64,000 nt of DNA, from contig OZ237765.1 in NCBI GenBank assembly GCA_965178125.1, positions 558,001 to 622,000 of the forward strand, given 5' to 3'. Both the position numbers and the translations under genes were made by a program. Of this stretch, positions 38,639 to 48,300 are shown piece after piece. The notes under the pieces were generated by a model that did not search any database, was not told the origin of the DNA, and saw only the letters and a list, made by a program, of their open reading frames with translations. This DNA is from Bilabrum cf. latius (Eukaryota > Bigyra: Bicosoecida > Bigyra > Bicosoecida). Every line of letters starts with the position of its first letter. Within the stretch, counting starts at the first letter, position 1.

Positions 38639-38670
<32 letters not shown>

Positions 38671-39646
38671 CTTTGCCTAGAGTCAAAGAGGCAGCCAAAG
38701 CCGGAGCATGAGGTCCTCACAGGGCCACGGGCATGGTCCTGGAGACGAGAGCGACGACAGCTCCATGCCCAGCGAGTCGGACGCCGATGATGACGGAGAT
38801 CTAGACGTGCTAACCCCTGCCCAGTCCATGCCCTCTTCGGTGACCGGGGGGCGAAGTGCCATGGGACAAGGGCATGGGCATAGGAGGGCCGTGAGCCGAG
38901 ACCCGTCCGGCGCCGGCGGCATGTACGGCGGGATGGTGGGAGGGCAAGAGACCGTCGACCTGTCGCAGGGGGATCGTATCGTGTACGGCTAGGGGCCTGG
39001 GCTAATGAGCGTCACTTCCTTTGTGCCCGGAGGGGGAGGGCATCCTGCAGGGGGTCCGCAGGGGGGGGGAGGGCATCCTGCAGGGGGTCCGCAGGGGGGG
39101 GGAGGGCATCCTGCAGGGGGTCCGCAGGGGGGGGGAGGGCATCCTGCAGGGGGTCCGTAGGGGGGGTGTGGGTACCCCTAGTACGGCCAAACGGGGGGTA
39201 CGAGGCCGGCGCCGCGCACTGCTCTAGGGGGGAACCGAGGTTCCGTTCGAGTGCTGGGAGGTGGGCCAGGGGTAGTGGGGGTAGGGGGCTAGCCGAATGG
39301 TATGAGTGTTCCTCCAGGGCTAGGGCTGTGGGGCGGTGGCCTCGCGGGGCCCGGAGGGGCATACCACGGGCATACACATGTGGCCGGCAACGTCGGTGGA
39401 GGGGTTGTGGGCGGCGGCGGGTACTAGGGATACGTGCCGCGATCTAGTCTCGGCGGGCGGTCCGGCGCTTCGCCAAAAACCTCGGCTGGCGGCAATGCCG
39501 GAGCAGGAGCAGGAGCAGAGTACTAGATTCTACCGCGGGCAGGCGGGGCGCTCCGGGCGGCGGGTTGATGGCCGGCGAGGGGCAGGCAGCAGAAGATAGC
39601 GACTCGGCAGAGCTTCTGTTCGGAACTATTTGAAGTTGAGGAATGA
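35360..39646 (+). CDS. TAF1-like TFIID subunit
   Basis: The ATG at 35360 (second codon TAG) opens a frame that matches the central TAF1 (DUF3591) region: SPLLGQIEEGEHCPAVF, VAPVARHDSKPGDFLL, WVATIREIPELLVAVQVEP, PEDVQKAFLRTS, DIRRLRMSQLRGILLGYG, LKRWDLVRAVK. TAF1 is the TFIID scaffold that binds TBP and promoter DNA. The frame changes at about 37348, explained by a possible 35-nt intron, and again near the GCA repeat at 38641-38670, by an intron or repeat indel. The C-terminal part is acidic and then Gly/Pro-rich with an 11-residue repeat, ending in TGA at 39644-39646. No bromodomain or zinc knuckle is visible. A hydrophobic stretch at about 38160-38240 is odd for a nuclear protein. The start lies only 8 bp after the preceding gene's stop, so the true N-terminus is uncertain. 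Confidence 0.65.
37348..37382 (+). other. Possible 35-nt intron in the TAF1-like gene
   Basis: The interval begins GTAGTC and ends TTGCAG. Removing it joins AA + G into a Lys codon and links the RWDLVRAVK helix to the downstream frame, with a spacing like that of TAF1 homologues. It is far shorter than the other introns here (91-126 nt), so a frameshift remains possible. Confidence 0.4.
38641..38670 (+). repeat. (GCA)10 trinucleotide repeat
   Basis: Ten GCA units read as polyalanine in the upstream TAF1 frame and polyglutamine in the downstream frame. The frame change in this gene occurs at or just before this tract. Confidence 0.85.
39038..39160 (+). repeat. 33-bp coding tandem repeat with CAG/TAG interchange
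   Basis: Four units start at 39038, 39071, 39104 and 39137, encoding GGGGHPAGGP plus one residue. The last codon is CAG at 39059, 39092 and 39125, and TAG at 39158. This places TAG exactly where Gln stands in the other copies. Confidence 0.9.
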
Positions 39647-39652
39647 TCACTG

Positions 39653-39660
39653 AAATAAAC
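39653..39660 (+). terminator. AATAAA polyadenylation signal after the TAF1-like gene
   Basis: AATAAA lies about 8 bp downstream of the TGA that ends the TAF1-like frame. This is a likely cleavage/polyadenylation signal, inferred from position only. Confidence 0.35.
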
Positions 39661-39856
39661 TGCCATTAATGCTAGACAAGCAGTGAAGAAGATCTGCTCA
39701 ATCCGCGAGACCCCGGGTTGTGTGCACTATCGTGAATTGCATCTTAAACCAGAATTCCTTTCCGAGAGCCGGTTTCACAACCCGCTCGCCAAGTGGCACC
39801 AAAAGCCACTCTACGAACTGGCTAATCGGCGCTTTATCGGGCGATATTTGATTAAG

Positions 39857-40966
39857 ATGCAAACCTGCTTTGCTCTGGCTGCACTTGTGCTGGGGCTTGC
39901 CTGGCAATCGCACGGTAGGCGCCACAAATACCTCAGGGCTGCCCACCACCGCTCCCGGTTAACAGGAGCGAGCGGTGAGCGCTCTATCGGAGACTGGTTG
40001 AACGACGTGAAACATAAGGCCGAAACTGGGACTCAGACCCTGATTCGCAAAGGGATTAATGGGACGACGCCAGATTTTAGCGAACCCTCATCAGGTATGG
40101 AGGCTCTTGCCTTTTCATGGGACGAAATGAAGCGCGAGGCGTATGATGCAGCCGCCATGTACTGTCCCGTCCCCCAAGTAGAGTCCTGGGATTGTGCGTC
40201 ATGCCGCGAGGTCTCCGATAGGTCAGAGGGGTCGCCGACGCAGGTTCGCGTCATCAGGACGCCCTCGTCCTCAACGGATGCCCTCGTAACCGTGCTTCGC
40301 AGGGCTGATGGGGGGATTTCTGTTAGCTTTAGGGGAACCGTCAATGCAAAGGAGTGGTGGCTCAATTTCAAGAGCGCAGCTGCCACAGCGTTCCCTTTTG
40401 GCGGCGGACAGTGCGAGGGATGCCGCGTGGGGATGGGCTTTCTCGAGGGGTACGAGTCCCTCCGTGCGAAGATCATATCCGCAATTGATGAATTCAGGAT
40501 GGAAACGCCACGAGAAGAAGTGGACGTGGTGGTCACGGGGCACTCCAGGGGTTCAGCTCTTGCCACGCTTGGGGTGCTCGACCTCTACTTCGAGCGGTTC
40601 ACGCGCATCAGGGGGGTCGTATTCGCGTCTCCGCTGGTGGGCAACCGCAAGTTTCAGGAGGTTTTCAACGGCAAGATAGCCCGTGGCCGCTTCGTGCGTG
40701 TTGTGCATCACGAAGACCCAGTCCCAAATGTCCCTCGAACTACGCTTCTGGGCAAGCCCTACTTCCACGTTGGGATCGAGGTCTTCCTCACGTATGCCTT
40801 TGGTGATATCCTGAGGATGCACCCCAAGGCGAGCGTGTGCCTGGACGACCACAACTGGGCCAAGGAGGACTGGGGGTGCTCCCGAAACCTCCTCATCCGG
40901 GCCCAGGCCACGGACCACGCCAAGTACATGGGGGTCATGTTCGGCGTGGGGCTGGCTGCGTGCTGA
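39857..40966 (+). CDS. Secreted class 3 lipase
   Basis: The product is 369 residues, ending in TGA. The ATG at 39857 is chosen over the in-frame one at 39683 because it opens a clear signal peptide (MQTCFALAALVLGLAW). The alpha/beta-hydrolase lipase_3 pattern is present: VSFRGT oxyanion strand, nucleophile elbow GHSRGSA with Ser230, Asp287 in HEDPVPNVP, and His304 in YFHVG as the presumed triad. A short Cys-containing segment (CASC, CEGC) may form disulfides. Fungal and protist relatives hydrolyse triacylglycerols or phospholipids outside the cell or in vacuoles. It contains no TAG codon, unlike most neighbours, and needs no intron. The substrate cannot be inferred. Confidence 0.88.
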   Translation: MQTCFALAALVLGLAWQSHGRRHKYLRAAHHRSRLTGASGERSIGDWLNDVKHKAETGTQTLIRKGINGTTPDFSEPSSGMEALAFSWDEMKREAYDAAAMYCPVPQVESWDCASCREVSDRSEGSPTQVRVIRTPSSSTDALVTVLRRADGGISVSFRGTVNAKEWWLNFKSAAATAFPFGGGQCEGCRVGMGFLEGYESLRAKIISAIDEFRMETPREEVDVVVTGHSRGSALATLGVLDLYFERFTRIRGVVFASPLVGNRKFQEVFNGKIARGRFVRVVHHEDPVPNVPRTTLLGKPYFHVGIEVFLTYAFGDILRMHPKASVCLDDHNWAKEDWGCSRNLLIRAQATDHAKYMGVMFGVGLAAC

Positions 40967-41517
40967 TGGGGGGGGGGCGGGGGCTGGAATGGTGAATGGG
41001 CGGACGAGGGGGTGGGATGGAGGCTTATTGCAGGTGCATGGTATAGCGGGGCCTCAACTGAATGGGCAATGCGGCCATTGGGCATTGCTAGAAGGAGATA
41101 GAGGGCGTCAGGGAGAGAGTCGCGGATGGGGAGGAGAACGCACAAACTCGTCTTGGGTAGGGTGGCTGAACTTCTCCGCATAATGCATTAGATCTATATT
41201 TGCAGCTGCTGTGAACTCGATTCGGATCCGGCAATGGTCCACCAGCAGAATAGCAGGCTACCGCCCGAACCGATCCGAATCGATCACCAGGTCGGTCCAG
41301 TAACCTTCCTTTTATATCTTATTCGCATTCTCCGGTAGACTATGCCAACATGTCGGTCTGGGTGTCTCTCGACACCGGTACCTTGTGCCCAAGTGTGATG
41401 ATTGTCTTCGGAACCCCTGGCACTTCTGCTTCTCCTAGACTCTACTTTGCTCGAGTATCGCATTTGCACGGCGATGGGATGCTGCAGTAGTAATACGATC
41501 GTTTCTATTCAATGCAG
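40967..41517 (+). other. Intergenic region between lipase and PLC remnant
   Basis: About 550 bp without a convincing ORF. It may contain unrecognised upstream exons of the PLC remnant (PH domain, first EF-hand), because the first visible PLC exon begins after an acceptor-like TTTCTATTCAATGCAG. No PH-domain match was seen. Confidence 0.4.
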
Positions 41518-43484
41518 ATACTTCTAACCGAGGAATGGGATGCGATAGATTCAGACCGGTAAGGTAGCACGCTCCGATCTTGCGAAGCCGTACAAGCCTC
41601 CCACCGCCAGACTTCTGCTGCGTATTGATCACATGCCGCAATCGGTACTACCGCGATATATTAATGTAGTTACCATGTTCGTAGGAGCGGAGATCTGGAC
41701 ATTGGTGAGCTCATGAAGCTCATGGAAAGGATCGGGGTTCAGATCTCAAGGGAGGTTCTCGAGAAGCGCCGAATTCGACGACGACAGCAGCGGGACGCTC
41801 ACTCGAGACGAACTGATACCATTTTTGAAACAGTATCGGACCGGCCAACCGACGCCATCGACGAGCTGATGACCCGATTCGGGTCCGAGGGCAAGATGAC
41901 CGCAGCGCAGTTTGCACGATTCCAAGCCGAGCACCAGGGCGAAGATGGCGCATCAGGAGAATCCCCGGAGCAGCTCCTGGCGCGATACCGCGCTGCGCTC
42001 CTCCAGGCTGCGGATGAGGCGAAAGATTCCGCGGGCGACGTGGATCCCGCCATCCAGGGGTACCGCGCCACAGTGGAACGCGCGGCGAGCCTTGCCGAGG
42101 ACGGGGCAGAGAAGCCCCCCACGGACGGAGCGGCCGCGGCAAGCGGCGGAGGGGGGGGGGCGATGCGACCTCTTCGGCGGAAGGGACGAGCAAGATGAAC
42201 CCGCTGCAGAAGAAGCGGAGCTCGGAGGAAGGCGCCAATGTGCCTCACGCGGTGCGCCGCAATACGGCAGCCGTGGAGGGCGGCGACCGACGTAGAGCGG
42301 AGAAGGCAAAATCAGCCATATCTGGGTCATCCCCCACCGTGGACGTGCGAGAGCTGATGGCGCTGCTAACGGATCCGGAGCAGAACGGCATCGTGGCCCA
42401 TAGCCGGTCTGCAGCGGTGTGGCAGGATATGTCTCGGCCCCTGTCCCACTACCACATCTCATCCACGCACAATTCGTACCTCGCCGGCAACCAGCTCTGG
42501 GGCGAATCGAGCGGCGATGCTCTAAGGCGAGCCCTTTCGCTCGGTGCTAGAGTGGTGAAGCTGGACACGTACGATGGCAGCCCCGAGCCCATCATCACGC
42601 ACGGAGGCACGCTCGCCTCCAAGCTGGGTTTCAGGGACGCGATTCGCGCCATACGGGAGTACGCGTTCCGGAGCGCCAACGTGCGACCGTCGGATATGCC
42701 AGTCATCATCACACTCGAGAACCACTGCTCGCAGGAGCAGCAGGTGGTGCAGGCTCGCTTTCTGCGCGAGGAGCTCAAGGACCTCATGTACGTGCCCCCG
42801 GCCACGCGGCTTGCGCAGTACCCGAGTCCCATGTCGCTCAAGGGCAAGATCATCATCCGGGCGTGCCGCTGCCTGTGGTAGCGGATGACGGAACCGGCGC
42901 CGCGGTAAAGCACACGGCAGAGGAGAAAGCAGCGGCCCAGGAGGAGGACGAGGGGGAGAACGATGGCGGCAAGGAGGAAGGGGGCGAGGGCAAGGCAACG
43001 GGGGGCGGCGGCGACAAGGCTCACAAGCCCAAGAAAGCGATGCATCCGGATCTACTGGCTCTCGTGACGGTGTCAAATGTTAAGTTCAAGGGACTGGACA
43101 AGCTGGGTGTCCTCGGCGCCGGGAGCACGTCGATCTCCTTCGATGAGGACAAGATCGTCAAGGTGGCGGGCAAGTCGCCGAGCAGCGCCGGCTTCATTCG
43201 GTACTTGCAGAAGCACCTGGCCCGGACGTACCCCCGCGGGCTTCGCGTGGATTCATCGAACTACATGCCCACGTCCATGTGGCAGGTGGGTTGCCAGATC
43301 GTGGACCTCAACTACCAGTCGGACGCACAGCGATGTTCTTGTGAAGCCATCCCAACAACACCTGCCGGGTGAAGACCAGCAGTAGGCAGACAGGACCCGA
43401 GTGGAGATGCAGAGAGGGAGGGCGCTGATCTGGAGATGCAATCATTTGTCGTTGCGTTTCAATGAAATAGATCTTATCCATTAA
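41518..43484 (+). pseudogene. PI-specific phospholipase C (delta-type), frameshifted
   Basis: An exon at 41518-41558 and a second from 41685 are joined by an intron with GTAAGG (41559-41684), and together make an EF-hand loop DSDRSGDLDIGE. A second EF-hand (EFDDDSSGTLTRDEL) lies in another frame. The X domain (QDMSRPLSHYHISSTHNSYL, ITHGGTLASK, ITLENHC) and Y domain (RGLRVDSSNYMPTSMWQVGC) are recognisable. The frame shifts near 41770, 41845, the G10 run at 42151-42160, 42861 and 43330. In the X domain the calcium-ligand Glu of the family's hydrophobic-E-x-D motif is Lys (VKLDTYDG); both catalytic His are kept. The C2 domain is missing. The intact ORFs around it argue against pervasive sequencing error, so a decaying gene is most likely; an error-rich patch is the alternative. 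Confidence 0.65.
41559..41684 (+). other. Intron within the PLC remnant EF-hand
   Basis: The 126-nt interval starts GTAAGG and ends TAG. Splicing is phase 2 and produces DSDRSGDLDIGE, a complete 12-residue EF-hand calcium-binding loop. An unspliced frame meets TAA at 41662-41664. Confidence 0.65.
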
Positions 43485-45330
43485 ATAAAAGAAAGATGAA
43501 TGTTCCCGGATTGTGGGCCTAGCTTGCTGAAAGCCGGGCAGGGTCTGATGATCAGACTCTGATCTTCCCCAGGGATGGTGGCCGACAACCTACACCGGCG
43601 CCGTCGTGGACACCCTACGTCCACTCATTGCATACTTTTTCTGTTCAGCCTAGCTTCAAAAAATGAGGTCAGAACCACCCCCCGATAGGCTGGACGCTCT
43701 GCGGCGCCACATTTCAACTCAAATTGTCAAGCCTGGCCCCAGGGTGAACGGTCCCTCGAGTATCAGATTGCTACATCAAAGTGATCACACCTTCAATATA
43801 AATAGTTTGTATATTGTAAAATAATGCGAGTGTGCGCGCCATAGCCACTCGTTGGAATTGTATCGAGAGCCTGCTTGAGACCAGCACGCTGGACGCTCTG
43901 CGGCGCCACAAAACACATCACTGAGCACCACATAGAGATACACCAGTGCATGCATCAAAATCACAAATCATTAATACAATTGTATATTATTCTGTACCAG
44001 CAGGCCTTTTGACTTGCTGCAGCTGGGCTAGTGCTGCACACGCCATCTGCGACCAAATCGGTCAGAGCAGGTACCCAAGACAAGTGCGCACTACTTGCTG
44101 CATGCATCTTAAGCTAACTTGACAAGAACTTTCTTATAGGGTGCAAGTATTGCGGCAACACCCCATGAATTCCAGACAATCACCATGCCAGCCTATGCTT
44201 TAGAGCATGGCAGATCTGGTTTGCCCTGAACACTAGCTGCGTGCATCATGGGCCAGGGTTTGCGGTTTTATAATTTAAATTACGGGTTTAGGTTGTCGGC
44301 CAAAGTCTCAGACTAGGCAGGTGAGGTCAGGAGGTCAAGTTGTGATCGACCGGCGAGGTGTCATTCCGGTTCGAGTCTACACGTGCAAAAAAGACAGAGA
44401 TCGGCCTCTGTGCTAGGCAAGACTAGTAAAAGAACTACTAAAGTAGCCTTAGCCAGTAGCTTTCGTTTCTGGCATGGCCGAACTAGCTGGAGCGAACCAA
44501 GATGCGGTCGGAGCAGAGCGCAAATTAACTGGTTCACAGCTTCGTGCTGCTTATTGACGGCGCTTTAAGCACATACATCTGTAATGCAAGCAATGCATTG
44601 CAGAAAAATAAACACAATCATATCTTTTACACAATATCTCCGTGCTATTCACTTGTATGACGGATTTATTGATCAAATTGCAACACGAGCAACCCACATA
44701 TCGTCGGCCGGGATGTTCGGACTTGTGCCTCAAATTTGATGTCGTACGCTGAGCGCAGTTTCCGTTCGAGGTGTAAAAATGGATGAAACGCAATCGAAGT
44801 GGAGAAATGCGTGGTCAGGGGTATCATTTGCGAGGCACGAGTGGGCAGCCGTATGATGGGTGATAAATCCGCAGATTGAGGAGAAAAGGGCAGTACTACA
44901 GCACCAGTCGGTTCGACGACAAGTAAAGGAGAGAATTAGAAGAGTAGTACTAGGTTGTTACGTACGATGTGTGATAGTGTGATATCAGTGCCATTTAGGA
45001 ATATGACGGGTCCTTTCCAAAACTTCACCCCAATCCAATCCGGATCGATGATGTATTTAATCCTGATATCACAGCAAACGCTGGCTTGTCCTGACTATTC
45101 GTGAATAAATAATTGGCCAGTGTTTCATATCTACCTGCTTAAAGAAGTTGTCAACAAGTTGATCCGGCTACGGGAGTTGCCAGCGTGCAAGCATAGTTTT
45201 ACTCAGTGCTTGATTCGCGGGATAGTTGCTCAAATCTATAGCCAGGAACAGTAAAAGAAAGACGGATTTCAAGCAGTTATATACTTGCCTACATATCACG
45301 GGTTCCGCCTTGCGCCATTCATTGTGCAGC
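43485..45330. other. AT-richer intergenic region
   Basis: About 1.85 kb with no supported gene. It holds an AATAAA at 43484-43489, a 23-bp direct repeat (43689-43711 and 43888-43910), and a 12-bp inverted pair GGCCGACAACCT (43580-43591) and AGGTTGTCGGCC (44290-44301). Base composition is clearly lower in GC than the neighbouring genes. The right end should contain the promoter of the giant gene. Confidence 0.5.
43689..43910. repeat. 23-bp direct repeat pair
   Basis: GCTGGACGCTCTGCGGCGCC followed by ACA occurs at 43689-43711 and 43888-43910, a GC-rich island in AT-rich surroundings. Significance unknown. Confidence 0.7.
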
Positions 45331-48300
45331 ATGAACTTGAGAGCGAGGGCATTCATCGTCGTGGCACTCTGCAGTGCCCTTGCTGAACAGTCGAGCCTGT
45401 GTGCTAGAACAGACTAGTGCGGACCGTATTTCACATTCGACACCACTAAACAAATTAATCAATTATGCAGCAACGAATCGAACCCTCCGATGGGTGTAGC
45501 AGACGTACGTAGGACAACGGATTCTTGGGAGGACGGTCAGGTATCTTCAAGAGTGTTGTCACCAACAAAGGCAAATGCATTGATATTGCCGGTGGATGGA
45601 TTCATGAATGTTGTCAAGTCTGGAGACGGACGAGTGGAGCCTAGACGTACCAGCGAGCGTGCAGTTGATGGACGCTCGATGACATTCGCTGCTGGTCCTG
45701 TGCTATCTGCTGCTCGCACTGGAAGATCAGGAGGTGGCGCAGCTGGCTTGGCTGGAGCGCTGGGTCCTAGACTGACCTAGTTTAGCACTTGGAGCAACGG
45801 CAGCTTCTCAGCATCTGTTGGACTAGCGGCCATCGCGCCATGTGATCGCGACAGAAGCGAGCTTTTGCAGACGCACAGCTCATAGGTAGGACAGCTGACC
45901 TCCTTTTTGGGTGGGTGGAAACCGCTGGTGCTGCCTGCCGGATCATCTGGGCTGGTAACTTAGCACTCCAACATCACCATCCTGCTTGACGCAACATTGC
46001 GGCCTTCAGATGCCAACCTTCTGGGTGTCAACAGGAGCACGGTCGTCAGCAGAGGCAATACGAATAGCCCGCTAGATTCAATAAGGGCCGTCCGAGTGCT
46101 ATTTGATAGCGCCGAGCAGCAAACAGAGGTGCCCGACCCACCAGATCTCGACGGGTGCATGTTTGAGAGGTCGGGGGACGCGCGCACGCTGGTGAAGGAG
46201 CTGCACTGGGACCCGAAGCATTTTGGATGGTCTAGTTGGGACTCCGTCCTGGCCAATGTCGCGATGCACGCTGCAGAGTATGTGTGCGATCGCGGCGCCA
46301 TGGATCGAGCTACTGGCAGTATTACCGCTCGTTTGCGATTCAAAGCGGATCCAGTGACTATTTATGGAGCCGCAGCGCTTCTATACAGCTAGCATGGCAA
46401 CTTCAGGCTGGCAGAGCAGGCGACGATGGATCGCAATACCTGCATTCGAGGAGTAGTGCAGGGCGTGTCCGGCCACGCTGTACCCGACTCGCATGTTCAA
46501 AGTAAATCTACGAGTGCTTCTGGTGTATTGGACCAGAAAATCAGCCAGTTCAAGGAGGTGGAGCCCCGCGCTGGAGGCCGGCCATCGATGAGTCCTGGGG
46601 AGGAAGTTGGGCATTTTTCGGCACCTGTTCCAGACCATGATCTACCAGCTGGAGTGTCCCCTAGCGTGACACCTCCAGTGGCTGACTGGACCGTAAGCGT
46701 GGAGCGAGCCCCCCTTGGCGTGGGCTGCATGCCGCGAGACGCCTCATTTCCAAGCAGACATGATGGCAACTACTTCGCCTTGGGACACACGATGCGCTAG
46801 AGGCTGGGACTGACCGAGACGCAGTGGAAGAGAGCAAGTGCTCGCACAGCTGGATGCTTGAGGGTCACAGCGGTGCCCACCATTTCAACGAGAGCTACCA
46901 TGCAGGGTGCATTGACTGGCAATGGATCCTTCACCCGGCCAACTGCGACACGCCTAGACTATGACAGCGCATTGGAAGCATTCGTGGCGCCGAATGGGAT
47001 TCCTGTGCTGCCCAATGGAGCAATGCTTGACATGCCTGTGCAGGCGCAGCGCAACAACCGTGGGGTAGGAAGCTTGCCATACGAGGCGCTTGGAAAGGGA
47101 ATATCGCGCACGAAGGTCGCATGGGGTCCTGGAGACCTTTTCGGCGCGTCGTTCGCAAAGCTGCCTCCGCACCTCTCCGGGTCGTTCAGTCGTCCCCTTG
47201 ACTCTGGAGCGTATGCTTTCGCAAGAAACTAGTCTGTTTTTGCCAACTAGGCCAAGGTTGTCCACGGAGAGCTCGTCACACTCGTCCGACCCCCACCCAT
47301 CCGAGTGCACGCAGTCCGGCTGATTGTGGGTGCCCCTCGTGCCTGGGCAGCGTCTGGCCGAAAAGGAGCCATCTGCGTCGTGGACTTCGTCGTGGACCTC
47401 CTCGATAGGCCCGTTGCCCTGAACGCTGTGGGAGAGGCTGTTCGCATCGACGATCAGGATGCTATCGAGGGTGCAGCTGACGAGGGCCCGGATCTGCTCC
47501 GAAAGCAAGACCTGCAAGAGCGGCTCATTGTGTCCATGTCTAATCCTATCGTTCTGGCAGCACCCGGCCTAGGCGGGGAGCTGACAAGGCAAAGCGGAGG
47601 CTTGGCGCTCGACTTGGACTCGATGCAGGTTCAAGGCGACGTGCATGCTCGCATGGAAGACGTGCTGCGCGCGGGATCGCTCCTCGGTGCATCCCTTGCT
47701 GTCCTTGGGGATCTTTCGCTGCCTACGGAGATGCTTGCCGCGCCTTTCAATGACTCGCTAACGGCAGACCATGGCGCGTTTATGAACACGCATGATTCAT
47801 TTGCACCGCTCTCTGCAATGCAGAGACGCCAGGCAAGCTCGAAGCATCGCTCGGACCGGCAGTCTTACACCGTGATCGCAGCCGGTGCTCCGGGTGCGGG
47901 TACTAGGAAAGAGGGTGCTGTCATTCTACTGTGGCTGCAGGCATCTCCTGCATTGCAAAAGAGACACGCTGTACAAGGACAGGCTGTGATAGACTCAACC
48001 ATGATGTACTCTCGCTCGCAGCCGGGCACCATCCTCGACAGGTTGCCAACTGTGATTGCATGGCGAGTCTTGGGCGTAAGCCCGTAGCCTCATTGCGTGT
48101 ACACGCCATCGTTCTGCCTGTCTCCGGCAGATATGGGCCTGCTCTTGCCTGAGACGCTTAGTCGCGGCACCAACGTCACCGAGGCATTGCAAGGGGCGAT
48201 GCACGTGACGGATGGGCAAGAGTCCTTCCACTGCCAAGGCGAGCTGATCGAGGTTCGACTCGATGATGAATTCAAGGGCATCGCGCACTTGCCCAGTCTA

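Noticed and set aside
39683-39856. N-terminal extension of the lipase
   Set aside because: The in-frame ATG at 39683 is possible, but the ATG at 39857 begins a clean signal peptide, expected for this secreted family.
42861-42866. Programmed ribosomal frameshift in the PLC gene
   Set aside because: Several shifts in both directions, a lost calcium ligand and a missing C2 domain point to decay. No slippery site with downstream structure was evident.
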